From Candidatus Kapaibacterium sp. (GTDB taxonomy: Bacteria > Bacteroidota > Ignavibacteria > Kapaibacteriales > NICIL-2), in the NCBI GenBank assembly GCA_026003475.1, contig BPHJ01000001.1, positions 1,673,189 to 1,737,188 on the forward strand: a stretch of DNA of 64,000 nt. Direction: 5' to 3'. The notes under the pieces were generated by a model. That model did not search any database and was not told where the DNA came from. It saw only the letters and a program-made list of their open reading frames with translations. Shown here piece by piece: positions 1-9,583 of the stretch (position 1 is the stretch's first letter; every line of letters starts with the position of its first letter). Both the position numbers and the translations under genes were made by a program.

Positions 1-292
1 GCTCACGACGGACAGTTTTCTCGCAAACTTCGACGCCACAGCGGTCGCAGACAATGCCCCGGTAGCGAATGCGCTTGTACTTACCACAGGCGCATTCCCA
101 GTCGCGGATCGGTCCGAAAATTTTCTCGCAGAACAGACCGTCTCGCTCGGGCCGAAACGAGCGGTAGTTGATCGTTTCGGGTTTGATGACCTCACCGTGG
201 GAGCGGCGCAAAATGTCGTCGGGCGACGCAAGGCGAATTTCGAGCGCCCGGAATCCACCGCGAGGAATTTGGATGGTTTGAACTCGAGCCAT
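1..292 (-). CDS. rpoC: RNA polymerase subunit beta' (N-terminal part, cut by window edge)
   Basis: Start of the largest RNA polymerase subunit; about 97 codons are visible and the rest lies beyond base 1. The translation begins [14 protein letters not shown] and continues through the conserved N-terminal zinc-binding region, with [13 protein letters not shown] followed by [10 protein letters not shown], which supplies the four-cysteine zinc site of bacterial beta'. The start codon (290-292) is preceded by a strong GGAGGA ribosome binding site. It lies only 19 bp downstream of rpoB, the normal rpoB-rpoC arrangement, so both are expected on one transcript and act together in the core enzyme. 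Confidence 0.97.
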   Translation of the reverse strand, partial: MARVQTIQIPRGGFRALEIRLASPDDILRRSHGEVIKPETINYRSFRPERDGLFCEKIFGPIRDWECACGKYKRIRYRGIVCDRCGVEVCEKTVRRE

Positions 293-311
293 GGAATAAA
301 TCCTCCGTTGG

Positions 312-3300
312 TTAGTTAATTCGATCTTCAATGCGTTGCCCATCGAGCCGCACGTCCAAGCACAGACCCTGCAGCTCACGCACCAGCACCATGAACGCTT
401 CGGGGAGGTTCGGTTGTGGTGCGTTGAATCCTTTCACGATCGCTTCGTAGACCTTGGAGCGACCGTTGACGTCGTCGGATTTCACGGTGAGCATTTCTTG
501 CAGCGTTGCGGTGGCGCCGTAAGCTTCCAGCGCCCAGACTTCCATTTCGCCCAAGCGCTGACCGCCGAACTGTGCTTTTCCACCAAGCGGCTGCTGCGTG
601 ATCAGCGAGTAGGGGCCAATCGAGCGCGCATGGATTTTATCCTCGACCATGTGCGATAGCTTCATCATGTAGATGACGCCAACGGTCACCTTGTGCTCGA
701 ATGGCTCACCTGTTCGGCCGTCGTAGAGAATGGTTTTGCCATCGCGGGGCAGGCCGGCTTGCTCGAGGTAATCACCGACTTGCTCCCAGGTGGCACCATC
801 GAAAACAGGCGAGGCAAAGTAAAGCCCTAACTTCGATGCTGCCCACCCGAGGGCTGTCTCGTAGAGCTGGCCCAAGTTCATCCGCGACGGCACACCTAAC
901 GGGTTCAAGATGATGTCCACGGGCGTTCCATCGGGCAAGAAGGGCATATCCTCGATCGGAACAATTTTGGAAACGATGCCCTTGTTCCCGTGGCGTCCAG
1001 CCATTTTGTCGCCCACCTGTAGCTTGCGCTTTTTGGCAACGAACACTTTCGCCATCGCCAGGACACCTGATTGCAATTCATCGCCCAGCGTGGCACGACT
1101 CCGCATCAACCGCGCATGGGCAGCAATTTCGTTGCGGCGAATGTGATAGTTCTCCATGAGCTTCCGCACCCGTTCCATGGCTTGCTTGCTGGCAACCCAA
1201 TCGCCTTCGAGATTGAGGTCGAGAAGAACCAGATCGCCCTTCTGGTACTTGTCGAACAGATTCTGGCGAGTAATGCGGGTGCCGCTCATGTAGATCCGCT
1301 TACCGTCCAGCGCTGTAATGCCGAGGCTTTGCTCCCCTTCCAGGATTGTTGCCAGACGTTCGATGCACTCGCGATCGAGAGCGGCAAGCTGTTCTTGCTC
1401 TTCGCGGTCAACGGCATCACGGCGGCGCTTTTCTTCGGCGCGGTACTCAGCATCACTGACGATGAACCGACGCTGAAAGAGCTTAGTGTTGATCACCGTT
1501 CCTCGTAGCCCAGGTGGTGCTTTCAGCGATGCGTCCTTGACTTCTCCGGCGCGGTCACCGAAGATTGCGCGCAAGAGCTTTTCTTCCGGTGTCGGATCAA
1601 CTTCGCCTTTGGGGGTTACCTTCCCGATGAGGATGTCGCCTTCCTTGACTTTGGTGCCGATGCGGACGATGCCGTGTTCGTCGAGGTCCTTGATCATGTC
1701 CTCGCTCATGCTGGGAATGTCGCGGGTGAATTCTTCTTCACCGCGCTTGGTATCCCGAACAACGGCAGTAAATTCTTCGATGTGGACAGAGGTGAAGACG
1801 TCCTCGGCGACGAGTCGCTCGCTAACAATGATAGCATCTTCGAAGTTGTAGCCACGCCACGGCATGAATGCAACGAGCACATTGCGTCCCAATGCCAGCT
1901 CGCCTCTATCGGTGCAGGCACCATCGGCAATGGGCATGCCGCGCGTGACTCGATCCCCTACCCGTACAATCGGTCGCTGGCAGATGCTCGTGTCTTGGTT
2001 GGTTCGATGGAAGCTCAGCAGGGGATAGGTCACAACCCGATCGCCTTCGAACGAGACGAGCTTTTCCTCCGGCGTGCGGGGATCGTCGTAGCGAATGCGG
2101 ATGCACTCGGCAGAAACGTACTCGACAACGCCATCATCTTCGGCAAGCAATAGTGCACGCGCATCGCGAGCAATGCGCGCCTCCATGCCGGTACCGACCA
2201 GCGGAGCATCAGGGCGAAGCAGTGGCACCGCTTGCCGTTGCATGTTCGAGCCCATCAGTGCACGGTTGGCGTCGTCGTGTTCCAAGAACGGGATGAGCGA
2301 CGCAGCCGGCGAAATGATTTGATCGGTGGTGATGTCCATGTACTCGACTTCGTCGGGATTGACCGTGACGTAGTCGCCGCTCTGCCGTGCACGGACCCGC
2401 TGTGCGGTAATCTTCCCACGAGCATCAACCGGCGTCGAGGCAGGCGCAATGACTTTGCCCTCTTCATCCTCGGCTGATAGGTACTCGATTTGATCGGTAA
2501 CCTTTCCGCCGACCACTTTTCGGTATGGTGTCTCGATGAACCCAAACTGGTTGATCCGTGCATGCATTGCCAGCGACGAGATCAGACCAATGTTCGGGCC
2601 TTCCGGGGTTTCGATCGGGCAGAGCCTGCCATAGTGGGTGTAGTGAACGTCCCGAACTTCGAAACCTGCACGCTCTCGAGTCAGACCACCAGGACCGAGC
2701 GCAGACACGCGTCGTTTGTGCGTGAGCTCTGCCAGTGGATTGGTTTGGTCCATGAACTGGGAGAGCTGGTTGGTACCGAAGAACTGATTGACCACACTGG
2801 TGACGGCGCGGGCGTTGGTTAGCACTGCCGGTGACAAGTCATCGAGTTCCTGGACCGTGAGCTTGTCCTTCATGCCTCGAGCAAGCCGCGTGATACCGGT
2901 CATGTAGATCGCAGCAAGCTGCTCACCCACACTGCGGACACGGCGGTTGGACAGGTGGTCAACATCATCAATCGGATACTTCCCCTCGTGGACACCGAGT
3001 AGATAGCGTACTGTCGCGACCAGGTCTTCGTTGGTCAGCACCGTCGTTTCCAGCGAAGGCGGCTCGACGCCAAGCTCTCGATAGATTGCTTCAAGTTTGC
3101 GGTTGATGCGGAACCGTCCAACATCCCCGATGTCGTAGCGCTTATCGTCGAAGCAGATCCGGAAAATCACATTCCAGGCTGATTCCATGTCGGGTGGTTC
3201 GCTGGCGCGGATCTGGCGATAGATCGTTTCCAGAGCATCCTCATGGGAGCGCGTCGTGTCTTTGTCAAGCGTCCGTTTGATAATTGGCTCATCGTTGGGT

Positions 3301-4214
3301 TCGGTGTATGTGTAGAGCACCACTTCCCCAGCCTTCGACTTCTTCAGCGCTGCCATGAGCTCCTCGTCGAGCACACTATTGCGGAGAGCAACGACCTCGC
3401 CCGTTGTGTAGTCAATGGTATCGGCAGCGACAATTCGCCCGATATGCTCCTGACTGAGCTTGGAGGTTCGGATACGCTCGGTAACGTTGAACAGCGCCAA
3501 AATTTCCTCGTCGGTCGAGCAGAACGGTGTGCCGTCGGGTTTTCGGAGTGCACGAAGAAAGGTTGTCGCCAGGAATTTCTTCTTGCGGTCAATGTAGGCG
3601 TAGAGCAGGTTGTTGATGTCGGTAGTGAACTCGACCCACGATCCCTTGAACGGGATGATGCGCGCTGAATGGAGCTTCATACCGTTGGCATGGATCGTTT
3701 CGTCGAAGAACACGCCCGGCGAGCGGTGGATCTGCGAGACCACAACGCGTTCAGCGCCGTTGATGATGAAGGTCCCGCGCGGTGTCATTGCCGGGATTGT
3801 CCCCATGTAGACTTCCTGCTCGATCGGGTCAATGTAGTCTTCCGAGCTGGGATCTGCTTTACTGGAGAGCCGGAGCTTGGCTTTGAGCGTTTTGGCATAG
3901 GTCAGTTCCCGCTCCCGGCACTCTTCTTCGCTGTAGCGCGGCCGTTCGATCGAGTAGCCAAGGAAGTCCACTTGGAGAATTCCTTGGTTGTCCTCGACGG
4001 GGAAATTTGCCAGAAACGCCTTTTGAAGCCCGATCGGCTTGCGCTGATCAGGGGGAACGTCCTCCTGGAGGAATTCCTGGTAGGAACGGATCTGGACATC
4101 GAGCAGGTCGTCGTGGAGTTGCAGACCGGATACGCGGGCAAACGAGATGCGCTCGCGCAGCGGCAACGACGGCTGAGGATGCTGCTCGTTAGTGGTTAGT
4201 TTAGCATTTTTCAT
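312..4214 (-). CDS. rpoB: RNA polymerase subunit beta
   Basis: Catalytic beta subunit of RNA polymerase, 1300 residues, a usual bacterial length. Typical blocks are present, including the rifampicin-region segment [18 protein letters not shown], the [16 protein letters not shown] and [14 protein letters not shown] motifs, and the C-terminal [24 protein letters not shown] region. I chose the ATG at 4212-4214 (protein [11 protein letters not shown]...). An in-frame extension to 4289 adds 25 residues that do not resemble RpoB. The ribosome binding site is weak. The gene follows rplL after an unusually long 346-bp gap containing two strong hairpins, and precedes rpoC by 19 bp. Confidence 0.97.
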   Translation of the reverse strand: MKNAKLTTNEQHPQPSLPLRERISFARVSGLQLHDDLLDVQIRSYQEFLQEDVPPDQRKPIGLQKAFLANFPVEDNQGILQVDFLGYSIERPRYSEEECRERELTYAKTLKAKLRLSSKADPSSEDYIDPIEQEVYMGTIPAMTPRGTFIINGAERVVVSQIHRSPGVFFDETIHANGMKLHSARIIPFKGSWVEFTTDINNLLYAYIDRKKKFLATTFLRALRKPDGTPFCSTDEEILALFNVTERIRTSKLSQEHIGRIVAADTIDYTTGEVVALRNSVLDEELMAALKKSKAGEVVLYTYTEPNDEPIIKRTLDKDTTRSHEDALETIYRQIRASEPPDMESAWNVIFRICFDDKRYDIGDVGRFRINRKLEAIYRELGVEPPSLETTVLTNEDLVATVRYLLGVHEGKYPIDDVDHLSNRRVRSVGEQLAAIYMTGITRLARGMKDKLTVQELDDLSPAVLTNARAVTSVVNQFFGTNQLSQFMDQTNPLAELTHKRRVSALGPGGLTRERAGFEVRDVHYTHYGRLCPIETPEGPNIGLISSLAMHARINQFGFIETPYRKVVGGKVTDQIEYLSAEDEEGKVIAPASTPVDARGKITAQRVRARQSGDYVTVNPDEVEYMDITTDQIISPAASLIPFLEHDDANRALMGSNMQRQAVPLLRPDAPLVGTGMEARIARDARALLLAEDDGVVEYVSAECIRIRYDDPRTPEEKLVSFEGDRVVTYPLLSFHRTNQDTSICQRPIVRVGDRVTRGMPIADGACTDRGELALGRNVLVAFMPWRGYNFEDAIIVSERLVAEDVFTSVHIEEFTAVVRDTKRGEEEFTRDIPSMSEDMIKDLDEHGIVRIGTKVKEGDILIGKVTPKGEVDPTPEEKLLRAIFGDRAGEVKDASLKAPPGLRGTVINTKLFQRRFIVSDAEYRAEEKRRRDAVDREEQEQLAALDRECIERLATILEGEQSLGITALDGKRIYMSGTRITRQNLFDKYQKGDLVLLDLNLEGDWVASKQAMERVRKLMENYHIRRNEIAAHARLMRSRATLGDELQSGVLAMAKVFVAKKRKLQVGDKMAGRHGNKGIVSKIVPIEDMPFLPDGTPVDIILNPLGVPSRMNLGQLYETALGWAASKLGLYFASPVFDGATWEQVGDYLEQAGLPRDGKTILYDGRTGEPFEHKVTVGVIYMMKLSHMVEDKIHARSIGPYSLITQQPLGGKAQFGGQRLGEMEVWALEAYGATATLQEMLTVKSDDVNGRSKVYEAIVKGFNAPQPNLPEAFMVLVRELQGLCLDVRLDGQRIEDRIN

Positions 4215-4409
4215 CGTACCAGAGCGACAGAGTACATGAAACACGAAAGGGCTTCTTGAGCGCCCGTGCCTGCAACTGGTGCATAGCACACGCAGTCAAG
4301 AAACCCTCGGCTATAGCAGGAAGTGCAGTGGTTCTGGTCGGACAGCGATCGGCAAAACCGCCACCGGCTGATGGCACACTTGCGGCACCCAGTCAGCCAA
4401 GGGAGTGCT

Positions 4410-4448
4410 GATTGCTCCCGGCAGGAAGGACCGATCCAGGGAGCAATC
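4410..4448 (-). promoter_or_regulatory. Hairpin in the rplL-rpoB intergenic region (proximal to rpoB)
   Basis: A perfect 10-bp inverted repeat, GATTGCTCCC at 4410-4419 and GGGAGCAATC at 4439-4448, encloses a 19-nt loop. The loop holds a smaller GGA-TCGG-TCC stem. No T-run follows it on either strand, so a simple Rho-independent terminator is unlikely. The position between rplL and rpoB is where other bacteria place a partial terminator or RNase processing site that sets the ratio of ribosomal protein to RNA polymerase. That function is an inference here. The rest of the 4215-4560 gap holds no convincing gene. Confidence 0.5.
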
Positions 4449-4512
4449 CGGCACGCTTTGTTGTACGACGGTTTCGCGCGATTGAGATCCACCGCGGCGA
4501 AACCCACACACG

Positions 4513-4545
4513 GGTGCACGCACGCTCTCGGCGCGTGCGTGCACC
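4513..4545 (-). promoter_or_regulatory. 13-bp perfect hairpin just downstream of rplL
   Basis: GGTGCACGCACGC (4513-4525) and its exact reverse complement (4533-4545) flank a 7-nt loop, 15 nt past the rplL stop codon. The stem is GC-rich and perfect but has no U-tract on the rpoB-ward side. It therefore looks like an attenuator or RNase III-type processing stem rather than a strong terminator. rpoB needs read-through from the ribosomal protein genes unless it has its own promoter in the gap. Confidence 0.55.
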
Positions 4546-4560
4546 ATGCGCGGGAGAGCG

Positions 4561-4947
4561 CTACTTGAGTGTAACTTTTGCGCCAGCTTCTTCCAGCTTT
4601 TTCTTGATCGTCTCGGCTTCTTCTTTGGACACAGCCTCTTTGACGATCTTGGGAGCACCTTCGACCAAGTCCTTTGCTTCTTTGAGTCCCAGACCCGTGA
4701 TTTCGCGGACGACTTTGATGACGTTGAGCTTCTGTCCGCCGGCTTCGGTCAGTTCGACATCGAAGCTGGTTTTTTCTTCTTCCGCTGGTGCAGCGGCAGC
4801 GCCGCCGCCTGCTGGCATCGCTGCCATCATCATCGGTGCGGCAGCAGTGACGCCGAATTTGTCTTCGAGCGCTTTTTTCAATTCGGCTGCTTCGGCAAGC
4901 GTCAGGTTGCTAATTTTCTCAACCAGTTCTTCAACGATTGCAGACAT
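4561..4947 (-). CDS. rplL: 50S ribosomal protein L7/L12
   Basis: Stalk protein of the large ribosomal subunit, 128 residues. The N-terminal dimerisation helix ([19 protein letters not shown]) is followed by an Ala/Gly-rich hinge (around residues 40-55). The C-terminal factor-binding domain contains the conserved [16 protein letters not shown]-like segment and ends VTLK. It is preceded by a clear GGAGA ribosome binding site. I rejected an upstream in-frame extension to 5037 because it overlaps rplJ and does not look like L7/L12. It lies 37 bp downstream of rplJ, whose product L10 it binds in several copies. Confidence 0.97.
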   Translation of the reverse strand: MSAIVEELVEKISNLTLAEAAELKKALEDKFGVTAAAPMMMAAMPAGGGAAAAPAEEEKTSFDVELTEAGGQKLNVIKVVREITGLGLKEAKDLVEGAPKIVKEAVSKEEAETIKKKLEEAGAKVTLK

Positions 4948-4984
4948 GGGTATTCTCCAGTAACAGTGGTGTAACAAAAACAGA

Positions 4985-5515
4985 TCAGGCAGCTTTCTTT
5001 TTGGCGGCTTCTTCGATGACCGATGCCAAGCCGCCAATGACGGAGTTGATCGTACCGACGATGCCCGAAGCTGGTGCTGTCAGGCTACCCATGATTGCGG
5101 CGATGATTTCTTCGCGCGTGGGCAGCGAGGCGATCATTGTGAGCTTGCTTCCGTCATAGACGGCGCCCTCGACAATTGCCAGCTTCAGGCGTGGTTTGCC
5201 ATCATGCTTTGCGGCATACTCTTTGAGTAGCTTGGCCGGTGTTATCGGGTCCGACGGTGGTGCAAACACCACCGCTGTTTGACCAAAGAGCATGCGCTCA
5301 TCGAACTGCGGCTGGTTGGTCTGCTCGAGCGCGCGCAGCAGGAGCGTGTTTTTGACCACGCGGTACCGCGCACCTTTGCTTTTGACCAATCGCCGCAATT
5401 CCCAGTCTTCGGCTACTGTCATTGTGGCAAAATCCACAAAGTACAGCGCCGACGACTCGGTGATGGCTTCGGCAACGTCGGCAACGACCTGGGCTTTCTG
5501 TTCGCGTGTTGCCAT
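4985..5515 (-). CDS. rplJ: 50S ribosomal protein L10
   Basis: 176-residue L10, the base of the ribosomal stalk that anchors L7/L12 dimers and binds 23S rRNA. The N-terminal part ([16 protein letters not shown]... with [10 protein letters not shown] and [12 protein letters not shown]) is typical of the rRNA-binding domain. The C-terminus is Ala/Lys-rich, as is usual for the L7/L12-binding helix. The 105-bp upstream spacer is longer than its neighbours' and is the normal site for L10-mediated feedback regulation. Confidence 0.97.
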   Translation of the reverse strand: MATREQKAQVVADVAEAITESSALYFVDFATMTVAEDWELRRLVKSKGARYRVVKNTLLLRALEQTNQPQFDERMLFGQTAVVFAPPSDPITPAKLLKEYAAKHDGKPRLKLAIVEGAVYDGSKLTMIASLPTREEIIAAIMGSLTAPASGIVGTINSVIGGLASVIEEAAKKKAA

Positions 5516-5620
5516 AGGAGCATTCCAAAATGTAACGAATGCGGTGCGTTCGCTGAGCGCAGGGCGTCCACATCACCGCGCGCGCAGCCTGAGAGTATGA
5601 GTGCGTAATAGCTTTCGTCG
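5516..5620 (-). promoter_or_regulatory. rplJ leader region, possible L10-binding autoregulatory site
   Basis: This 105-nt untranslated spacer between rplA and rplJ is GC-rich and contains short complementary segments. In many bacteria the L10(L12) complex binds an rplJ leader RNA to repress translation. The position fits, but I cannot confirm the kink-turn consensus by eye, so this is a positional inference. Confidence 0.3.
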
Positions 5621-6331
5621 TTAGGTAGTGGCGCCAGCGGGCATGCTTGCTTCGCTGACACGCACACTGGGACCCATCGTCGCACTGAATGCGATGCTTT
5701 TGATGTATTTGCCTTTTGCCGTTGCTGGTTTGGCCCGGAGAATACTCTGGTAGAGCGCTGCAACGTTGTCGGCAAGCTTGTCGGCAGGAAACGAGCACTT
5801 CCCTACCGATGCATGGACGATGCCTGCTTTATCAACGCGGTATTCAATCTTGCCCGCCTTGACTTCGGCGACTGCTTTGGCGACGTCGAAGGTTACGGTG
5901 CCGCTTTTGGGGTTCGGCATCAAGCCCCGCGGGCCGAGGATACGCCCGAGCTTACCGATTTCGCCCATGACGTCCGGCGTAGCGACGATCACGTCCACAT
6001 CCGTCCAGCCGCCTTGGATTTTTTCGATGTACTCGGCAAGACCAGCATAGTCAGCACCGGCGTCGAGCGCTTCTTGGTCCTTGGGTGGCTTTGCCAGCAC
6101 CAGCACGCGCACGGATTTGCCGGTTCCGTGGGGAAGTGCGACTGTTCCCCGCACCAGTTGGTCGGCTTTGCGTGGATCCACACCAAGGCGGATTGCCACG
6201 TCGAACGATTCATCGAACTTGGCAGTGGCAGTTTTCTTGACCAGCTCGATCGCCTCGCGGAATGCATACTCGGCGGCTGGGTCTATTGCGCTTGCGATAG
6301 CGCGGTAGCGTTTACCGTGCTTGTGTGTCAT
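5621..6331 (-). CDS. rplA: 50S ribosomal protein L1
   Basis: 236-residue L1, which binds 23S rRNA at the mobile L1 stalk. Recognised from [34 protein letters not shown] and the [15 protein letters not shown] segment. The start ([11 protein letters not shown]) is preceded by an excellent AAGGAGG site; the in-frame extension to 6448 would run into rplK. The gene lies 73 bp after rplK, the standard L11-L1 arrangement in which L1 often represses its own operon. Confidence 0.97.
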   Translation of the reverse strand: MTHKHGKRYRAIASAIDPAAEYAFREAIELVKKTATAKFDESFDVAIRLGVDPRKADQLVRGTVALPHGTGKSVRVLVLAKPPKDQEALDAGADYAGLAEYIEKIQGGWTDVDVIVATPDVMGEIGKLGRILGPRGLMPNPKSGTVTFDVAKAVAEVKAGKIEYRVDKAGIVHASVGKCSFPADKLADNVAALYQSILRAKPATAKGKYIKSIAFSATMGPSVRVSEASMPAGATT

Positions 6332-6404
6332 AGTGCCTCCTTGTGCTCCAAGCGATGCTCCCGGTTGTAGCGGAGCATCTCGCACAGCAGTGGTGAAACA
6401 TACC

Positions 6405-6830
6405 TTAGGATTCGACGACGATGCCCATACTGCGCGCGGTGCCCGCAATCATCGAGACTGCGGCATCGAGGGAATCACAGTTGAGATCGTCCATTTTGAT
6501 TTTGGCAATTTCTTCCAACTGGGCGCGGGTTACTTTCCCAACTTTGTTACGGTTGGGTTGTCCGGACCCTTTCTCGACCCCAGCAGCTTTCGCCAGAAGC
6601 ACGGCTGCTGGCGGTGATTTGACAACGAACGTAAAGGATTTATCCGCGTAGTAGGTGACAACCACCGGAACGACCATGCCTTGCTGCTTGGCAGTTCGTG
6701 CGTTGAACTGCTTGACGAACTCTGCGCCATTGAGACCGCGCTGACCAAAGGCAGGACCAACCGGCGGCGCCATTGTCGCTTCGCCTGCTTTCAGCTGGAG
6801 CTTGAAACTACCGACAACTTTCTTTGCCAT
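6405..6830 (-). CDS. rplK: 50S ribosomal protein L11
   Basis: 141-residue L11, part of the GTPase-associated centre of the large subunit. The N-terminal domain has the proline-rich [14 protein letters not shown] motif, and the C-terminal RNA-binding domain contains [15 protein letters not shown] and [12 protein letters not shown]. Length and sequence are standard. It lies 27 bp downstream of nusG and begins the L11-L1-L10-L7/L12 series. Confidence 0.97.
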   Translation of the reverse strand: MAKKVVGSFKLQLKAGEATMAPPVGPAFGQRGLNGAEFVKQFNARTAKQQGMVVPVVVTYYADKSFTFVVKSPPAAVLLAKAAGVEKGSGQPNRNKVGKVTRAQLEEIAKIKMDDLNCDSLDAAVSMIAGTARSMGIVVES

Positions 6831-6857
6831 CTCGACTGCAACCTACATGCGTTGAAC

Positions 6858-7430
6858 CTATTCGGGACGCTCGATTTCGACTTGCGCAAAATCCAACTCC
6901 ACGGGCGTCTTGCGCCCAAGGATCGCAACCTCGACTTTGAGCTTTTGCTTTTCGTTGTTGACCTCGGTGACCGTGCCGGCGAATCCTTTGAACGGACCAT
7001 CAATGATGCGAACGGGGTCGCCCACCTGGTAGGCGTTTTCGATGGTGGCGATGTCCTTCCGTTCCTCGATGCGTGAGAGAATACGCTCGACTTCCTCCGG
7101 TTTGAGTGGCTGCGGACCGAGCCGGTCGTTGACGCCCAGGAAGCCGCTGACGCCCGTAATGCTCAAGATGATGTCCTGCAGCTTTTTATCCAGCACCGCT
7201 TCGATGAGGAGGTAACCGGGAAGAAAGTTCCGTTTTTTCTCGCGTCGCTTGCCCCGGCGAATCTCGAAGACAGTTTCTTCGGGAATCACAATGCGCAGAA
7301 TGCGCTCCTGCAAGTGGCGGTGCTTGATTTCTTGCTCGATGGCTTTCTGGACACGACGCTCGTGGCCGGTGTAGGTGCGGAGAACATACCAGCGCGGCGT
7401 CGTTTGCTGTTCTGTGGTCGGATTGGTCAT
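6858..7430 (-). CDS. nusG: Transcription termination/antitermination protein NusG
   Basis: 190-residue NusG, which binds RNA polymerase and links it to Rho or the ribosome. The N-terminal NGN domain starts RWYVLRTYTGHERRVQ. A KOW domain lies near the C-terminus (VGDPVRIIDGPFKGFAGTV, about residues 135-155). The ATG at 7428-7430 has a GAGGT site just upstream; the longer frame to 7511 overlaps secE and is rejected. Its place between secE and rplK is conserved across bacteria. Confidence 0.96.
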   Translation of the reverse strand: MTNPTTEQQTTPRWYVLRTYTGHERRVQKAIEQEIKHRHLQERILRIVIPEETVFEIRRGKRREKKRNFLPGYLLIEAVLDKKLQDIILSITGVSGFLGVNDRLGPQPLKPEEVERILSRIEERKDIATIENAYQVGDPVRIIDGPFKGFAGTVTEVNNEKQKLKVEVAILGRKTPVELDFAQVEIERPE

Positions 7431-7462
7431 ACCGGTACCTCGCAAGAGCGCAGTTGCAAGCG

Positions 7463-7645
7463 TTAGTAGAGTTGCTGCATGATAAAGCTCATGGCTAAAT
7501 CCACTAGCCACACAAAGGCGGAAATGATCAAACAGGACACCGTGACCACGACCGTGGATTCACGAAGCTGTTCGCGCGTTGGCCAGGAGACTTTGCGCAT
7601 CTCCTTGCTGACGTCGCTGAAGTAGTTTTTGATGCGTGCTATCAT
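7463..7645 (-). CDS. secE: Preprotein translocase subunit SecE
   Basis: 60-residue SecE, the single-spanning stabiliser of the SecYEG channel. The amphipathic helix carries the family signature EMRKVSWPTREQL (residues 12-24), followed by one membrane segment. I start it at MIARIKNYF; the longer frame to 7699 would run into tRNA-Trp. The ribosome binding site is weak. It lies 27 bp after tRNA-Trp and 32 bp before nusG, the usual tRNA-Trp-secE-nusG order. Confidence 0.95.
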   Translation of the reverse strand: MIARIKNYFSDVSKEMRKVSWPTREQLRESTVVVTVSCLIISAFVWLVDLAMSFIMQQLY

Positions 7646-7672
7646 CACAGGCGATTGAATCGGTGCGACATG

Positions 7673-7745
7673 CAGGGGTGGCAGGACTCGAACCCACAAC
7701 CCGCGGTTTTGGAGACCGCTGCTCTACCAATTGAGCTACACCCCT
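7673..7745 (-). tRNA. tRNA-Trp (anticodon CCA)
   Basis: Full cloverleaf on the minus strand: acceptor AGGGGTG pairing with CACCCCT, D-arm AGCTCAATTGGTAGAGC, anticodon loop with CCA, T-arm GTGGGTTCGAGTCC. The discriminator is G and no CCA tail is encoded. It sits directly before secE, as in most bacteria. Confidence 0.96.
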
Positions 7746-7751
7746 GTCGCG

Positions 7752-7824
<73 letters not shown>

Positions 7825-7859
7825 ACACGGCAGCTGCAGCAGCATCTCTGCCACTGATG

Positions 7860-7931
7860 AGCGGGAGACGGGGATCGAACCCGCGGCCCTCAGTTTGGGA
7901 AACTGATGCTCTACCACTGAGCTACTCCCGC
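7860..7931 (-). tRNA. tRNA-Gly (anticodon CCC)
   Basis: Acceptor GCGGGAG/CTCCCGC; anticodon stem TCAGT/ACTGA with loop TTCCCAA, giving anticodon CCC; T-arm CGGGTTCGATCCCCG. It is 72 nt long and lies beside a second glycine tRNA with the same acceptor stem. Confidence 0.95.
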
Positions 7932-7959
7932 GCCGAATGCGCAGCAGACGCGACAGTTG

Positions 7960-8032
7960 AGCGGGAGACGGGACTCGAACCCGCGACCAACAGCTTGGAA
8001 GGCTGTGACTCTACCAACTGAGTTACTCCCGC
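7960..8032 (-). tRNA. tRNA-Gly (anticodon TCC)
   Basis: Acceptor GCGGGAG/CTCCCGC, identical to the neighbouring tRNA-Gly(CCC); anticodon stem ACAGC/GCTGT with loop CTTCCAA, giving anticodon TCC; T-arm CGGGTTCGAGTCCCG. The two glycine tRNAs probably arose by tandem duplication with anticodon divergence. Confidence 0.95.
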
Positions 8033-8042
8033 CTCCAAAGCG

Positions 8043-8126
8043 TGGGCGGGGAAGGATTCGAACCTCCGAAGGCATCACGCCAGCAGATTTACAGTCTGCC
8101 CCATTTGACCGCTCTGGAACCCGCCC
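8043..8126 (-). tRNA. tRNA-Tyr (anticodon GTA)
   Basis: Class II tRNA of 84 nt with a long variable arm: acceptor GGGCGGG/CCCGCCC, anticodon stem CAGA/TCTG around CTGTAAA (anticodon GTA), T-arm GGAGGTTCGAATCC, discriminator A. It is the first gene of the tRNA-secE-nusG-rpl-rpo block and lies just downstream of a good promoter. Confidence 0.96.
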
Positions 8127-8140
8127 AGCTTTAGGGATTG

Positions 8141-8172
8141 CAAAAATACTACGCCATTGCATCTTTCCCAAA
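8141..8172 (-). promoter_or_regulatory. Promoter of the tRNA-secE-nusG-rpl-rpo block
   Basis: On the minus strand TTTG (8172-8169) is followed by a 20-nt spacer and TATTTTTG (8148-8141). This matches the Bacteroidota housekeeping promoter (-33 TTG/TTTG and -7 TAnnTTTG). The box ends 15 nt before the 5' end of mature tRNA-Tyr, a sensible start-site distance. Confidence 0.7.
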
Positions 8173-8192
8173 TCCCTGCAGCACCAATTCGC

Positions 8193-9356
8193 TCAGATCA
8201 GCGATGACGCAACCGGTGCTGTGCCAGTGGTTACATGCTTGCGCATCTCCATATGCTCGATGAATGCCGCAAAAATGTACCGACTATCGTGGGGACCTGG
8301 TGCCGCTTCGGGATGATACTGCACCGAGATGACCGGCAAGCGCCGATGCCGCAATCCCGCCACCGTTCCGTCGTTGAGATTCACGTGTGTTACCTCCAAT
8401 TCTGCAGGTAATCCCTCCGCCCGCACAGCAAAGCCATGATTTTGCGAGGTAATCTCGACTGCACCTGTCCGAAGGTTTTTGATTGGATGGTTGACGGCAT
8501 GATGCCCAAAGCGCAGCTTGTAGGTGCTCCCCCCAAACGCTAACGCAATGATTTGATGTCCAAGACAAATGCCCAGCAAGGGAATTCCACTTTCGGCAAG
8601 TGTGCGCGCTGTCGTAATGCCGTAGTGCACCGCTGCTGGATCGCCCGGACCATTGGAGAGAACCACACCATCGGGATGAGTCGCAAGGATCTCGGCAGCC
8701 GTCGTCGTCGCCGGCACAACGGTAACGGCACATCCATGCATCGCCAGCATACGCAGAATGTTTCGCTTGACCCCAAAATCAACCACCACTACCCGGTACT
8801 GCGGTTGTGGAAACTCATCCAACAAATCGCCTTCGCTACGCACGGGCTCAACAGTGTATGGCTGCGGCGTCGTGACAAGGGGGCATAGGTCTAAGCCTTC
8901 CATCGAGTGCAGTTGCCGGACGCGCCCCAGCAGCTCATGATCACTTTCCGTGCTGGTCGTGATGATGCCACGCATTGCCCCCTCGCTCCGAAGGATTCGC
9001 ACCAGACGTCGGGTGTCTATGCCCTCAATTCCAATCCGCCGATGCTGCTGGAGATAGTGGCTCAGCGTCCACTGTGCACGCCAATTCGAGGCTATCCGAC
9101 TGCACTCGTGCACGATGATACCTTCCACTTGGAGCGCATCCGATTCGTTGTCCCATGGATTGATACCGTAATTCCCGATATGCGGAGCAGTAAATGCCAC
9201 AATTTGCCCTCGGTAGCTGGGGTCTGTCAGCACTTCCTGGTAGCCGCTCATGGCGGTATTGAACACAACTTCCCCTGCTGCTTCAACGGTTGAATCACCA
9301 ACGGCGGTGCCATGGAACACCGCGCCATTTTCTAAAACAAGCCGTGCAGGAACCAT
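8193..9356 (-). CDS. carA: Carbamoyl-phosphate synthase small (glutaminase) subunit
   Basis: 387-residue glutamine amidotransferase subunit that hydrolyses glutamine and channels ammonia to CarB for carbamoyl phosphate, feeding arginine and pyrimidine synthesis. The N-terminal CarA domain contains GEVVFNTAMSGYQEVLTDPSY. The class I amidotransferase domain shows the nucleophile Cys264 in GICLGHQ and the His348/Glu350 pair in YHPEAAPGPHD. No carB lies beside it, so the large subunit is encoded elsewhere. The ribosome binding site is weak; a promoter-like TATTTTCG box lies 33 bp upstream. Confidence 0.97.
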   Translation of the reverse strand: MVPARLVLENGAVFHGTAVGDSTVEAAGEVVFNTAMSGYQEVLTDPSYRGQIVAFTAPHIGNYGINPWDNESDALQVEGIIVHECSRIASNWRAQWTLSHYLQQHRRIGIEGIDTRRLVRILRSEGAMRGIITTSTESDHELLGRVRQLHSMEGLDLCPLVTTPQPYTVEPVRSEGDLLDEFPQPQYRVVVVDFGVKRNILRMLAMHGCAVTVVPATTTAAEILATHPDGVVLSNGPGDPAAVHYGITTARTLAESGIPLLGICLGHQIIALAFGGSTYKLRFGHHAVNHPIKNLRTGAVEITSQNHGFAVRAEGLPAELEVTHVNLNDGTVAGLRHRRLPVISVQYHPEAAPGPHDSRYIFAAFIEHMEMRKHVTTGTAPVASSLI

Positions 9357-9388
9357 CGCAGAGAGCAGACGTTGAAACCGGTCAGGCG

Positions 9389-9396
9389 CGAAAATA
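9389..9396 (-). promoter_or_regulatory. Likely -7 box for carA
   Basis: TATTTTCG on the minus strand, 33 bp before the carA start. It is the TAnnTTCG variant of the TAnnTTTG box, which also occurs upstream of other genes in this window. I could not identify a clear -33 element. The remainder of 9397-9583 has a weak GGAGT/ACTCC stem and no gene. Confidence 0.45.
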
Positions 9397-9583
9397 CGGC
9401 CGCTTCAGCCTTGGGAGTGTATCCAAACTCCTGCCCAACAAATTGTGAGCAACCAAAAGAGTGTCTCGAAAAAATTTGCAGTGGTACTGTTACCTGCCTC
9501 CTTCAACGATTGTTACTGCACACGAGTCGAAGCAAACGCGATCGCGTTCGGTCCTCATGTTTCACCATCTCATGTTTTGTTCT

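Noticed and set aside
4311-4963. Open frames across the rplL-rpoB gap and rplL on both strands
   Set aside because: They overlap rplL or the hairpins, have no ribosome binding sites and show no family features.
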